DNA from: Promicromonospora umidemergens
GTDB lineage: Bacteria; Actinomycetota; Actinomycetes; Actinomycetales; Cellulomonadaceae
Direction of reading: 5' to 3'
Length of the DNA stretch: 64,000 nt
Assembly (NCBI RefSeq): GCF_024171995.1
Contig: NZ_JAMTCT010000001.1
Span: forward strand, 650,827-714,826
Position numbers and translations under genes: made by a program. Below the pieces are notes generated by a model that worked only from the letters and a program-made list of their open reading frames with translations, was not told the origin of the DNA and made no database searches. Below are positions 17,214 to 26,606 of the stretch, piece after piece (position 1 is the first letter of the stretch; the number at the start of each line of letters is the position of its first letter).

Positions 17214-17253
17214 GGGGTCCTCTCTGCCGCGGGCGGGTTTCCGCCCGGCGAAA

Positions 17254-17266
17254 CATCCTACCTTTG
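17254..17266. promoter_or_regulatory. Shared 13-bp box, copy 1 (upstream of FadR gene)
   Basis: CATCCTACCTTTG, 41 bp upstream of the FadR start. The exact 13-mer recurs at 19480-19492. Read on the minus strand it contains TAGGAT, which could be a -10, so it may be a promoter element, an operator, or both. Confidence 0.55.
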
Positions 17267-17313
17267 GACCCCTGCTCGCTCGCGTGCCCCGCGGGCAGCC
17301 ATAGGCTCACGGC

Positions 17314-18447
17314 ATGATCGAGTCCCGTACCCCGTTGGCCTGGCCGCCGCTGACGTCGGCACAGCGCACGGTGCTCCTCGACGTCCTCGTCCACGGTCCC
17401 AGGTCGCGCTCCCAGCTCACCCGCCGTACCGGGCTGTCGCGTGCGACGCTCTCGCGCCTGACCCGCGACCTCACCGCGGCGGGTCTCCTTGAGGAGGGCG
17501 GCCCGGCGGTGGCCAGCGGGCCGGGGCGCCCCTCCGACGTCGTCGCGCTGCGGGCCGACGGCGCGTACTTCGTCGGGATGAAGCTCACGGGCGCGGCCCT
17601 GTACGTCGCCGTGACCGACCTGCAGGCCAGGGTGGTCGCCACCGACGAGGTCCCGCTCGGGTCGCGCGAGGTCGACGACGTGGTCGCCACGCTGGCCGCG
17701 GCGGTCGAACGGGTCCGGACGGCGTTCCCCCGGGTGTCGGCGGTCGGCGTGTGCCTGGCCGGTGACGTCCAGGTGGTGGACCGGTCGGCCTGGGTGATCG
17801 GCTCGGACTTCCTCGGCTGGGACCGGGTACCGCTGGAGGCGGCCGTGGTGGCCGCCACCGGCCTGCCCGCGGCGATCAGCAACGACGTGCAGGCGCTCAC
17901 CGTCGCCCACCACTGGTTCGGTGCCGGGCGGGGGACCGGGTCGCTGGCCGTGGTGGCGGTCGGTGCCGGTATCGGCGCGGGTCTCGTCGTCGACGGTCGG
18001 CTGCTGCGTGGCGCGCACGGCCGCCCGGGCAAGGTGAGCCACCTGATCGTGACCGGTGACGGTCCGCGCTGCTACCGGGGCCACGTGGGTTGCGCGTCCG
18101 CCTACGTCACCGTCCCGGCGGTGCTCGCCAACGCTGGTGCCAGGACCTTCGACGACGTCGTCGGTGCGGCGCGCGCGGGGGAGCCGGCGGCGGACGAGGC
18201 GCTGCGGGCTGCCGGCACCGCGCTGGGTGTGCTCGCCGCCAACCTCGTCAACCTGGTCGACCCGGACAAGGTGATCATCACGGGCGAGGCGCGGATCGTC
18301 GGCGAGTACGCCCGTGCTGAGCTCGACGAGGCGCTGGGCCGGATGCTCGACCCCTCGGCGGTCGCCCCACCCGTGGAGGTCCCCCCGTTCGCGTTCACGG
18401 ACTACGCCTGGGGCGCTGCCATCACGGCTGTCCGGCACCTCGTGTGA
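17314..18447 (+). CDS. ROK-family regulator/kinase-like protein
   Basis: 377 residues. An N-terminal winged helix (SRSQLTRRTGLSRATLSRLTRDLTAAGLLEEGG) is joined to a ROK sugar-kinase-like fold (VVAVGAGIGAGLVVDGRLLRGAHGRPGKVSHL, SNDVQALTVAHHWFG). The zinc motif is degenerate: a CYRGHVGC segment in place of CxCGxxGC. This fits a ROK repressor (NagC/XylR type) rather than an active kinase. TAGGCT at 17302-17307 lies 6 bases before the ATG with no ribosome site, so the mRNA is probably leaderless. By position it is a second regulator of the fucoside locus. Confidence 0.88.
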   Translation: MIESRTPLAWPPLTSAQRTVLLDVLVHGPRSRSQLTRRTGLSRATLSRLTRDLTAAGLLEEGGPAVASGPGRPSDVVALRADGAYFVGMKLTGAALYVAVTDLQARVVATDEVPLGSREVDDVVATLAAAVERVRTAFPRVSAVGVCLAGDVQVVDRSAWVIGSDFLGWDRVPLEAAVVAATGLPAAISNDVQALTVAHHWFGAGRGTGSLAVVAVGAGIGAGLVVDGRLLRGAHGRPGKVSHLIVTGDGPRCYRGHVGCASAYVTVPAVLANAGARTFDDVVGAARAGEPAADEALRAAGTALGVLAANLVNLVDPDKVIITGEARIVGEYARAELDEALGRMLDPSAVAPPVEVPPFAFTDYAWGAAITAVRHLV

Positions 18448-18469
18448 GCGGGGCTCCGGGCGCCGTAGG

Positions 18470-19438
18470 TCAGAGCCGCGACCGGAGCCAGTCGACCTGG
18501 CGGATCCAGTGGGGCACCTGCCCGCCCTCGTGCCCGTTCCACGGGTAGACCTCGATCGAGCGGTCCTGGCCCCCGTACCCGTTGTAGGCGGCGTAGACGG
18601 TCGACGGCAGGACGATCGCGTCCATCAGCGCGACCGAGAAGAGGGCCGGGACCCGCGCGCGCCGCGCCAGGACGGCGCCGTCGAAGTACGACAGCGTGCG
18701 GAAGACCGTCTCCTCGCTGCCGCGGTGCACGGCCAGGTAGCGCGCGATCTCGGTGAAGGGCAGCTCGGGTGTGAGCTCTACCGCGCGGCGGAAGTGGCAG
18801 AGGAACGGGACGTCCGGCAGGCACGCGGCGACGAGGTCGCCCGCGAGCGCTGTCGCCGCGATGCTGATGCCGCCGCCCTGGCTCGCCCCCGTCAGCGCGA
18901 TCCGGTCCGGGTCGACGAACGGGAGGGTGCGGACGGCGTCGACGAGGCGGACCGCGTCGGTGAAGACCCGGCGGTAGTAGTACGTCTCGGGCGACTCGAG
19001 GCCGCGCGTCATGAAGCCCGGTACGGACGGTCCCGCACCGTGCGGGTCGGGGGTGTGTCCGCCGCTGCCCCAGCCGCTGCCCTGGCCCCGCGTGTCCATG
19101 ACGACGTGGACGTACCCGGCGGCCGCCCACTGCAGCTTCTCGCCGGGTGCCCCGCGCCCGCCGTTGTAGCCGACGTACTCGACGACGCAGGCGTGCGGCC
19201 CTGGGTCTCGCGGCCGGACGACCCACGCCCGGACCGGGTCGCCCGCGAAGCCCGGGAAGGTGAGGTCTTCGACGACGAGCTCCCGGACCGGTGTGGCCAC
19301 GGGCGCCAGGACGGGGGCGGCGCCGGCCGCACGGGCCGCGGAGAGCGTCGTCGACCAGAAGTCGTCCAGGTCGTCGGGCTCGTCCAGGTGCGGGCGGTAC
19401 CGCTCGAGGTCGGCGAGGGGGAGATCGGTCAGCGGCAT
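18470..19438 (-). CDS. Acetyl xylan esterase / cephalosporin-C deacetylase family
   Basis: 322 residues, the usual length for carbohydrate esterase family 7. Alpha/beta-hydrolase triad candidates: Ser186 in GASQGGG, Asp273 in ALMDAIVLPST and His303 in WNGHEGG; the oxyanion-side Tyr lies in EYVGYNGG and the RGQGSGWG motif is family-typical. These cytoplasmic enzymes remove acetyl groups from short oligosaccharides. No signal peptide is present, consistent with acting on oligomers brought in by the divergent ABC transporter. Confidence 0.92.
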   Translation of the reverse strand: MPLTDLPLADLERYRPHLDEPDDLDDFWSTTLSAARAAGAAPVLAPVATPVRELVVEDLTFPGFAGDPVRAWVVRPRDPGPHACVVEYVGYNGGRGAPGEKLQWAAAGYVHVVMDTRGQGSGWGSGGHTPDPHGAGPSVPGFMTRGLESPETYYYRRVFTDAVRLVDAVRTLPFVDPDRIALTGASQGGGISIAATALAGDLVAACLPDVPFLCHFRRAVELTPELPFTEIARYLAVHRGSEETVFRTLSYFDGAVLARRARVPALFSVALMDAIVLPSTVYAAYNGYGGQDRSIEVYPWNGHEGGQVPHWIRQVDWLRSRL

Positions 19439-19479
19439 GCGGGTCTCCGTCGGAGGTGTTCGGGGCGAATCGGAGCAGT

Positions 19480-19492
19480 CATCCTACCTTTG
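19480..19492. promoter_or_regulatory. Shared 13-bp box, copy 2 (esterase/transporter divergent region)
   Basis: CATCCTACCTTTG, identical to 17254-17266, 42 bp upstream of the esterase start and 78 bp before the transporter start. TTGACA at 19495-19500 just downstream may be a -35 for the transporter operon, so a bound regulator would interfere with it. Confidence 0.55.
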
Positions 19493-19569
19493 TGTTGACA
19501 GTATGTTGCAGAGTGCGACAAACTCCGGACGATGGCCGACGGCGGCCACCACGACGGAAGGACGATCTT

Positions 19570-20898
19570 GTGGATGCAAAGGCGCTCTCGAGACACGGGG
19601 TGCGGCGGTGGACCGCGCTCCTCACCACCGGGTTGGTCGCCTTTGCTGGTCTGACGGCGTGCGGCTCCCCGGGCGCTGGTGAGACGGCTGCCGGCGGCGC
19701 GCCTGCCGACGGACCGGTCGAGGTCGACTTCTGGGGCTGGGTACCGGGCCTGGAGGATCTGGTGGAGACCTGGAACGCCGACAACCCCGACATCCAGGTG
19801 TCTTTTCATCGGATGACTGGCGACGACGGGCAGAAGGTCCAGGCGGCGGTCGACGCCGGTACCGGACCCGACCTCGTCCAGCTCAGCACGCACGACCTGC
19901 CGGACTACGTGATCAACGGCCGGGTGCAGGACATCACGGAGCATGTCGCCGAGCACGAGGCCGACTACACGGCGGCGTCCTGGGCGTCGGTGTCGTTCGA
20001 CGGCCGGGTGTACGGGGTCCCGCAGGGGATCGGGCCGAGCGGGATGATGTACCGCACTGACATCCTTCAGGAGCACGGCATCCCCGTTCCCACCACCTGG
20101 GACGAGTACCTCGAGGCGGCGCGCGCCCTGCAGGCCGCCGATCCCGACGCCTACATCGCGAACCTGTCGCCGGGGGAGATCGGTCAGTGGGTGCAGGAGG
20201 TCCAGCAGGCCGAGGGCAGCTGGTTCGGCATCGACGGCGACGCGTGGACCGTCGGGATCAACGACGAGGCCAGCATGCTGGTGGCCGAACGGTGGCAGAC
20301 GCTGCTGGACGAGGACCTGGTGACCACCGAGCTCATGTGGACGCCGGAGTACTGGGCCCGCGTGAACGCCGGTGACATCGCCACGATCAGCTACGCGGCC
20401 TGGTTCCCGACCGCCCTGGCCGAGAACGCCGCCGACACGTCGGGTTTGTGGCGCGTCGCGGCCATGCCGACGAACGCGGGCTCGGACAACCAGGGCGACT
20501 CCGGCGGCGCGGCCGTCGTCGTGCTCGACGGCGCCGAGAGCGCTGCCGCTGCCGCGGAGTTCGCGTCCTGGCTGAACGGCTCGGACGAGACTCAGGAGGC
20601 GCTCATCACCGAGGGCGGCCTGTTCCCGTCGACGGTCAACGGGCTGGACTCGCCGGCGCTGCTGGAGGAGCAGGAGTTCTTCGGTGGCCAGGCCATCAAC
20701 GAGGTGTACATCGAGTCGGCGGGCAACACTCCCGCCACGTGGACCGAGGGCCCCAACTGGGGCACGGCGCAGACCGCGGTGCTGGACGAGTTCGCCGAGG
20801 TGGTCGGCGGGTCGCAGACCTTCGCAGAGGCCCTGGACAACGCCCAGGCCGCCACCGTGGACGACCTCGAGGCGCGCGGCCTCACCGTGAACGAGTGA
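19570..20898 (+). CDS. Sugar ABC transporter substrate-binding lipoprotein
   Basis: 442 residues from GTG 19570 with GGAAGGA 8 bases upstream. The lipoprotein signal ends in GLTAC, then the extracellular-binding-protein family 1 fold opens with VEVDFWGWVPGLEDLVETWNADNPDIQV. Other family features are GVPQGIGPSGMMYRTDILQEHGIPVPTTWDEY and YWARVNAGDIATISYAAWFP. It captures oligosaccharides for the two permeases that follow. No ATPase is encoded here, which is normal for CUT1 systems that share an MsiK-type ATPase. The GH95 enzyme in the same operon points to fucosylated oligosaccharides as ligand. Confidence 0.93.
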   Translation: MDAKALSRHGVRRWTALLTTGLVAFAGLTACGSPGAGETAAGGAPADGPVEVDFWGWVPGLEDLVETWNADNPDIQVSFHRMTGDDGQKVQAAVDAGTGPDLVQLSTHDLPDYVINGRVQDITEHVAEHEADYTAASWASVSFDGRVYGVPQGIGPSGMMYRTDILQEHGIPVPTTWDEYLEAARALQAADPDAYIANLSPGEIGQWVQEVQQAEGSWFGIDGDAWTVGINDEASMLVAERWQTLLDEDLVTTELMWTPEYWARVNAGDIATISYAAWFPTALAENAADTSGLWRVAAMPTNAGSDNQGDSGGAAVVVLDGAESAAAAAEFASWLNGSDETQEALITEGGLFPSTVNGLDSPALLEEQEFFGGQAINEVYIESAGNTPATWTEGPNWGTAQTAVLDEFAEVVGGSQTFAEALDNAQAATVDDLEARGLTVNE

Positions 20899-20902
20899 CC
20901 TG

Positions 20903-21835
20903 ATGGCCGTCCAGACGCCGTCGACCGCCGTCCGCCGCCGTGCGCTCGGCGGCGGACGGTGGGTTCCCTACGCCTTCGTCACCCCGTTCGTCCTGGTCTT
21001 CCTGACCTTCATGCTGGCGCCGATCGTGATCGCGCTCGTCAACGGCCTGTACTCCAGCCAGAGCTCGGGACTGGGCTTCGGCGGTGCGGAGACGGTGTTC
21101 GTCGGCGTGCGCAACTACGCGCGGGCGTTCGCCGACGCCGACTTCCTGGCCAGCTTCGGGCGGGTCGCGCTCTACGGTCTGGTCCAGGTACCCGTGATGA
21201 TGGTGATCGCTGCCGTGCTGGCGCTCCTGTTCGACTCGGCGCTGGTCCGTGCGCGCCGCTTCTTCCAGTTCGCGGTGTTCCTGCCCTACGCGGTCCCCGG
21301 CGTCATCGCGGCGCTGCTGTGGGGCTTCTTCTACCAGCCGTCGGTCAGCCCTCTCGTGCAGGGCCTGCAGGCGATCGGTATCGACGCCGACCTGCTCGCC
21401 CCCGGGACGGTGCTGTGGTCCGTGGCCAACATCAGCATCTGGTCGAACGCCGGGATCAACATGATCATCCTGTTCTCCGCGCTGCAGTCGCTCCCGCGGG
21501 ACACCTTCGAGGCCGCCAGGCTGGACGGTGCGGGCGAGCTGCGGATCGCACTGAACCTCAAGCTGCCCATGATCGCGCCCGCGGTGCTGCTCACGACCCT
21601 GTCCACGGTGATCGGCACGCTGCAGCTCTTCAACGAGCCGCAGGTCCTGCAGTCCATCACCCCGAACATCTCCAGCGACTGGACGCCCAACATGGCCATC
21701 TACGCCGTCTCGACGCTCGGACGCGACCCCCACCTCGGCTCGGCCATGGCCGTGATCCTCGGCCTGGTGACGCTCGTGGTGTCCCTGGTGCTCGTCCGGT
21801 TCACGAACTCCTCCTCGCGAGGAGGCGCACGATGA
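20903..21835 (+). CDS. Sugar ABC transporter permease (MalF-like)
   Basis: 310 residues, six predicted membrane helices, with the EAA coupling motif AARLDGAGELRIALNLKLPMIAPA around residue 210. The start lies 4 bp after the binding-protein stop and the gene overlaps the next permease by 4 bp (ATGA), indicating tight translational coupling. Part of a CUT1 importer. Confidence 0.93.
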   Translation: MAVQTPSTAVRRRALGGGRWVPYAFVTPFVLVFLTFMLAPIVIALVNGLYSSQSSGLGFGGAETVFVGVRNYARAFADADFLASFGRVALYGLVQVPVMMVIAAVLALLFDSALVRARRFFQFAVFLPYAVPGVIAALLWGFFYQPSVSPLVQGLQAIGIDADLLAPGTVLWSVANISIWSNAGINMIILFSALQSLPRDTFEAARLDGAGELRIALNLKLPMIAPAVLLTTLSTVIGTLQLFNEPQVLQSITPNISSDWTPNMAIYAVSTLGRDPHLGSAMAVILGLVTLVVSLVLVRFTNSSSRGGAR

Positions 21836-22764
21836 CCGCCGCGCTGCAGGACCGCCCTCGTGCCGGCACCGCGCCCTCGTCGCGGCCGCGCCGGGTCTCC
21901 CGGACCGTCGTGTCCGGCGGCGAGCGCGTCAGCCGTGGGTGGATGATCGCCGCTACCGCCGTCGTCGCCCTCGCCTCGCTGTACTTCCTCGCGCCGGTCG
22001 TGTGGCTCGTCATCGCCTCGACCAAGTCGGCGTCGGAGCTGTTCAGCACGCCAGGGTTCGCCCTGGCGGACTGGCACCTGTGGGAGAACGTGCGCGACCT
22101 GTCGACGTACGACGGCGGGATCTTCTGGCGCTGGGCACTGAACTCGGTCGTCTACTCGGTGATCGGGTCGGTCGCGACCACGCTGTTGTGCGCGGCGACC
22201 GGGTACGCGCTCGCGGTCTACCGGTTCCGCGGCCGTGCGCTGCTCATCGGCGTCGTCCTCGGCAGCCTGCTCGTTCCTGGCACGGTCCTCGCGCAGCCGA
22301 CCTACGTGCTGCTGGTGAACCTGGGCCTCAACAACACGTACTGGGGTCTTCTCCTGCCGGGCCTGTCGTACCCGTTCGGCGTGCTGCTGGCCTGGATCTT
22401 CGCGCAGAACGCCATCCCGACCGAGCTGCTCGAGGCCGCCCGGCTGGACGGGTCGGGGGAGTTCAGGACCTTCGCGGGCATCGGCCTGCGGCTGATGTCG
22501 AGCGGGCTGGTGACGATCCTGCTGTTCGCGTTCCTCGGCAGCTGGAACAACTACCTGCTGCCCCTGCTCGTACTCACCGACGCTGAGCTCATGCCGCTGA
22601 CGGTGGGCCTGACGGGGTGGAACCAGGCGTCCATCACCATCCCGAGCCTGCAGATCCTCACCGTGGTGGGCTCACTGGTCTCGGTGGTCCCGATCGCCAT
22701 CGTGTTCCTGGCGCTGCAACGCTTCTGGCGCGCCGGCCTGAGCGCGGGCAGCGTGCGCGGATGA
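21832..22764 (+). CDS. Sugar ABC transporter permease (MalG-like)
   Basis: 310 residues from the ATG overlapping the preceding stop (ribosome site GGAGG 6 bases upstream). The EAA motif is EAARLDGSGEFRTFAGIGLRLMSSG; six helices are predicted. It forms the CUT1 importer with the two genes before it and ends 7 bp before the GH95 gene, so all four are probably one transcript. Confidence 0.93.
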   Translation: MTAALQDRPRAGTAPSSRPRRVSRTVVSGGERVSRGWMIAATAVVALASLYFLAPVVWLVIASTKSASELFSTPGFALADWHLWENVRDLSTYDGGIFWRWALNSVVYSVIGSVATTLLCAATGYALAVYRFRGRALLIGVVLGSLLVPGTVLAQPTYVLLVNLGLNNTYWGLLLPGLSYPFGVLLAWIFAQNAIPTELLEAARLDGSGEFRTFAGIGLRLMSSGLVTILLFAFLGSWNNYLLPLLVLTDAELMPLTVGLTGWNQASITIPSLQILTVVGSLVSVVPIAIVFLALQRFWRAGLSAGSVRG

Positions 22765-22771
22765 CCGCGCG

Positions 22772-25105
22772 ATGACGGTGCTCGAGCACCCGGGCCCGGC
22801 GGCGGAGTGGCTGCACGCGTTGCCGCTCGGCAACGGACGGCTGGGAGCGATGTGCTGGGGCGGCTCGACAGCGCGGTTCGACCTCAACCACGAGGGCGTG
22901 TGGTCCGGATCGCCCGACGGCGACGCGGCGTCCGCCGGCGGCACCGACCGGGAGGCGCGGCAGCTCCTCGCACGCGCTCGCGACGCGGCGACGTCGGGGC
23001 GCTGGCACGAGGCCACCGGGCCGCTGCAGGCGCTCCAGGCGCCGTACGCCCAGGCATTCCTGCCGCTCGGCACGCTGGAGGTCGTGACACCCGACGCCGG
23101 TCCGGGCCGCCGGTCCCTCGACCTGCGCACCGGTACCCACACCTGGAGCGGGCCAGGAGGGCGGTCGCGCACCGTGGTCTCCGCGGTCGACGACGTCCTG
23201 CTGCACGTGGTCGACGGCGCGACGTCGGACCCGGTCGAGGTGCGCCTGACCTCGCCGCTGCGCGAGCTGCACCGGGAGCACGGCCCGGAGCGGATCGAGG
23301 TCTGGCTCCGCGCGCCGTCCGACATAGCGCCCGGTCACGAGCCGGACCTCCCGGCCGCGACCTGGGGTCCCGGCGCGGTCGAGGCCTGCGTCGTCGTCGG
23401 CTGGCGCCGGCACGGCGACCGGCTGGTGCTCGCCCTCGCCGTCGAGACGACGTACCGCGGGCCCGGCTCCGCGCTGCACGGATCGGCCGGCGACGTGGCC
23501 GGCCGGGCCCGCGGGCGAGTCGCGCGCGTGCTCGCCGAGGATCCCGCGGAGGTGCTGCGCCGGCACGAGGCCGAGCACACGAGCCTGTTCGACCGGTGCG
23601 GCGTCCGGGTGGGAGAACCCGGCCGGGACGCGCCGGGCGACCGGGGCGACACCGGCGGCCAGGCCCCGACCCTCGAGGAGCGGCTGGCCGCTGCGCGCGC
23701 CGACCCGCGGCGGGTCCTGGAGACCGATCCCGGACTGGCCGGCGCTCTGCTGGACCACGCCCGCTACCTGCTCATGTCGTCCTCGCGTGGCTGCCGGCTG
23801 CCCGCGACCCTGCAGGGCCTGTGGAACCTCGACATGCAACCGCCGTGGAGCTCCGGCTACACGCTCAACATCAACACCGAGATGAACTACTGGCCCGCCG
23901 AGGTGCTCGGGCTGCCCGAGACGGTCCAGCCGCTGGAGGACCTGGTGGTGGCGCTCGCGTCCAGCGGCCGGTCCACCGCCCGCCGGCTGGGCGCCGAGGG
24001 CTGGGCGGCGCACCACAACAGCGACGCCTGGGCCCTCGCCTCGTCCGTCGGTGCGGGCCACGGCGACCCGGCCTGGGCGTTCTGGCCGGTGGGCGGCCTG
24101 TGGCTGGTGCGGCACCTGGTCGAGCGGGTCCGCTTCGGCTCGGTCGACGACGACCACGTGCGCGACGTCGTGTGGCCGGTGCTGCGCGACGCCGCGGAGT
24201 TCGCCCTCTCGTGGCTCGTGCGCACGCCGGACGGTTCCTGGGGCACCGCGCCGTCCACCTCCCCGGAGAACACGTTCGTCGACGCGCACGGCCGCACCGT
24301 CGCCGTGACCTGCTCCAGCGCCATGGACCGGGCCCTGGTGCGCGACGTGCTGCGTGCCGTCGTCGAGCTCGCGCCGCGCATCGGTACGGGCTCGGCCGAC
24401 CTCGCCGGCCGCGCCGCCGTCGTGCTCCCGGACCTGCCCGGCGTCCGGGTGGCCACGGACGGACGGGTCCAGGAGTGGGGCGAGGAGCAGGTCGAGAGCG
24501 ATCCCCACCACCGGCACGTGAGCCACCTCTACCCCCTCTTCCCCGGTGACGAGGCGCTGACCGCGACCCAGGAGGCTGCGATGGTCGCGTCCCTGGAGCG
24601 GCGCGGGGACGACTCGTCCGGCTGGTCGCTCGCCTGGAAGATCGCGCTCTGGGCCCGTCTGCACCGCCCCGACCGCGTCTCCGACCTGCTCGACCTCGTG
24701 TTCCGCGACGCGACCGGCGTGCGCGGGCAGTGGGCGGGCGGCCTGTACCGCAACCTGTTCGCTGCGCACCCGCCGTTCCAGATCGACGGCAACCTCGGGT
24801 ACGCGGCCGCGCTCGCCGAGTGCCTGCTGCAGAGCCACCGCGGGTACGTCGAGCTCCTCCCTGCGCTGCCCGCCGAGCTCGCCACGGGCTCCGCCCATGG
24901 TCTGGTCGCGCGGCCCGGCGTCGTCGTGGACCTCGACTGGGCCGACGGCGACCTCGTGCGGGCCGTGGTGCGGCCCCGTTCCCCGGCGCCGGAGGCGGTC
25001 GAAGGACGGACGGTGGTGCTGCGGTGGCGGGGGCGCGAGGTGCGGCGTCGGCTGACCGCAGGGCCGGTCGTGGTGGGGCCGGAGGACTTCGGGCCCGGGA
25101 CGTGA
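22772..25105 (+). CDS. Alpha-L-fucosidase, glycoside hydrolase family 95
   Basis: 777 residues, typical GH95 length. It opens with AAEWLHALPLGNGRLGAMCWGG and carries the catalytic set known from bifidobacterial AfcA: Asn366 and Asn368 in NINTEMNYWPAE (equivalents of N421/N423), Glu499 in STSPEN (general acid, E566) and Asp672 in QIDGNLGYAAALAE (D766). GH95 inverts the linkage and removes terminal alpha-1,2-L-fucose or related alpha-L-galactose units. There is no signal peptide, so it acts in the cytoplasm on oligosaccharides imported by the upstream transporter. It is the last gene of the operon. Confidence 0.95.
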   Translation: MTVLEHPGPAAEWLHALPLGNGRLGAMCWGGSTARFDLNHEGVWSGSPDGDAASAGGTDREARQLLARARDAATSGRWHEATGPLQALQAPYAQAFLPLGTLEVVTPDAGPGRRSLDLRTGTHTWSGPGGRSRTVVSAVDDVLLHVVDGATSDPVEVRLTSPLRELHREHGPERIEVWLRAPSDIAPGHEPDLPAATWGPGAVEACVVVGWRRHGDRLVLALAVETTYRGPGSALHGSAGDVAGRARGRVARVLAEDPAEVLRRHEAEHTSLFDRCGVRVGEPGRDAPGDRGDTGGQAPTLEERLAAARADPRRVLETDPGLAGALLDHARYLLMSSSRGCRLPATLQGLWNLDMQPPWSSGYTLNINTEMNYWPAEVLGLPETVQPLEDLVVALASSGRSTARRLGAEGWAAHHNSDAWALASSVGAGHGDPAWAFWPVGGLWLVRHLVERVRFGSVDDDHVRDVVWPVLRDAAEFALSWLVRTPDGSWGTAPSTSPENTFVDAHGRTVAVTCSSAMDRALVRDVLRAVVELAPRIGTGSADLAGRAAVVLPDLPGVRVATDGRVQEWGEEQVESDPHHRHVSHLYPLFPGDEALTATQEAAMVASLERRGDDSSGWSLAWKIALWARLHRPDRVSDLLDLVFRDATGVRGQWAGGLYRNLFAAHPPFQIDGNLGYAAALAECLLQSHRGYVELLPALPAELATGSAHGLVARPGVVVDLDWADGDLVRAVVRPRSPAPEAVEGRTVVLRWRGREVRRRLTAGPVVVGPEDFGPGT

Positions 25106-25158
25106 TCGCTGTGGGCACGATCCCGACCACGGTGTGCCGGGTGGGGGCCGTCGGGTGG

Positions 25159-26457
25159 TCAGCGGACGACTCCGGCCGCCGGTGCGAGAGCGTGCGCGAG
25201 GTCGCCGAGGAGCCGTCCGAACCCTGACTCGCTGATGACGGGGATTCCGTAGGACTCTGCCTTGCGCGCCTTGCCGGACATCGAATCGGGGTCTGCCGCG
25301 ACGACCACGCGGACCTTCTTCGTGACGGCGGGGCGGGGGAGGAGTCCTGCGGCGCCGGCCCGGCGTTCCCACACGTCGCGCGGCTCGTCCATCGCTCCGG
25401 TGAACACCACCAGGTCGCCCGGCCGCAGGGCGAACCGGCTCGACGCCCCGGTGCCGCTACCGTCGTCTGCCCCGCTCCCTGTCACGGCAGGGGTCTTGGG
25501 CGCGGGCGGCTGGAGGAGGAGCTGGGTATCGGCAGCGGAGACCTCGAGCAGAGTCGCGACGGACCTGAGGTCGGCTACTTCCGCCGGCGTGAGCACGCCG
25601 TCGGCCCACGCTACGGCGGCGAGCCCAGCGAGGTACTCGCGGTGCAGCTGGTCGACCTCGTCGCGCCCGATGCCGAGCTGCGAGCAGAACTGAGCGAGCT
25701 GGTCGTGCTCGCGTGCTGAGATATACCGGTCCAGCAATGTCCGGTCGACCAGCTCGAGGTATTCCTCCTTCTCCCAGGTGGTGATCGGCAGGGTCCGAGC
25801 CGTGGCGAGCCGGGCGAGAAAGTGGGTGTCACGCTCGGTCGCGGCTCCGCGTAGGACCGGCGTCGCACCGGATGAGTGGATCTGCGGCCAGGGCGTGGTG
25901 GCGGCGAGCTCGACGACGTCGTCCCACCCGGGGACGGCATGCCGGGCGCCGCGGGCGAGGTAGATCCCCAGCAGTCCTGCGGCGGCGCGGGCATCTGAGA
26001 GCGCCTCGTGCGCGGAGCCGAGCGCGACCCCGTGATGGAAGCACGCACCTGCCAGGGAACGGGGCGCGGTGGGGGAGAGCTGCGCGCCGGTGCGCATGGT
26101 GCACAGCGTGGTGGGCTCGATCAGTGGCACGTCGTATCCGGTCGCGGCGAACGCGTGCCAGACGAACCGGCGGTCGAACTGCGCGTTGTGCGCGACGAAG
26201 GTTCGTCCTCGTAACCGGTCGGCGACCAGGCCGGCAACGTCGTCGAACGTCGGAGCGTGGCGTGCGTCGGATGCGCTGATCCCGTGGATCTGCTGCGGGC
26301 CCAGATCGCGACCCGGGTTGACGAGGGTGGTCCAGGTGTCCTCGACGCGGCCGTCCGGATCTACCCGGACGATCGCGATCTCAGCGATCCGGTCGTGTCC
26401 ACCAGGAAAGAGACCGGTGGTCTCCACGTCGACGACGGCGTACCCGGTCACATGCAT
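25159..26457 (-). CDS. DnaQ-like DEDDh 3'-5' exonuclease with TerB-like and BRCT domains
   Basis: 432 residues. An N-terminal DnaQ-type exonuclease (about 1-170) has Exo I VDVETTGL (Asp10, Glu12), Exo II AHNAQFDRRF and Exo III HEALSDARAA, the DEDDh form. A helical TerB-like region follows (AAVAWADGVLTPAEVADLRSVATLLEVS, about 285-320), then after a Gly/Ser/Pro linker a BRCT domain (DLVVFTGAMDEPRDVWERRAGAAG, SGKARKAESYGIPVISESGFGRLL). This architecture occurs in actinobacterial repair-associated proteins distinct from the replicative epsilon subunit. GAGGGGAG precedes the ATG. Likely role: DNA end processing or repair. Confidence 0.92.
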   Translation of the reverse strand: MHVTGYAVVDVETTGLFPGGHDRIAEIAIVRVDPDGRVEDTWTTLVNPGRDLGPQQIHGISASDARHAPTFDDVAGLVADRLRGRTFVAHNAQFDRRFVWHAFAATGYDVPLIEPTTLCTMRTGAQLSPTAPRSLAGACFHHGVALGSAHEALSDARAAAGLLGIYLARGARHAVPGWDDVVELAATTPWPQIHSSGATPVLRGAATERDTHFLARLATARTLPITTWEKEEYLELVDRTLLDRYISAREHDQLAQFCSQLGIGRDEVDQLHREYLAGLAAVAWADGVLTPAEVADLRSVATLLEVSAADTQLLLQPPAPKTPAVTGSGADDGSGTGASSRFALRPGDLVVFTGAMDEPRDVWERRAGAAGLLPRPAVTKKVRVVVAADPDSMSGKARKAESYGIPVISESGFGRLLGDLAHALAPAAGVVR

Positions 26458-26606
26458 CTCCCCTCACAGCAGTGTGCAGAACCGGGCAGTCGTCGCAGCC
26501 GACCGGGTGTCGCACCCGGCGTGCAGCGGGTGAACGGAGGGCGAGAAATCAAGCAGAGCCATGGAGCGTCGTAGAGGTAGCGTTGCGCCATGCAGAAGAC
26601 GCGGCC

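Noticed and set aside
14424-17492. A 1022-codon plus-strand frame through poxB, the transglycosylase and FadR
   Set aside because: It crosses three well-supported minus-strand genes and shows no recognisable protein.
22658-25372. A 904-codon open frame on the minus strand over the GH95 gene
   Set aside because: High G+C leaves long antisense frames; its translation is Arg/Gly/Ala-rich with no domain, whereas the plus strand has full GH95 motifs.
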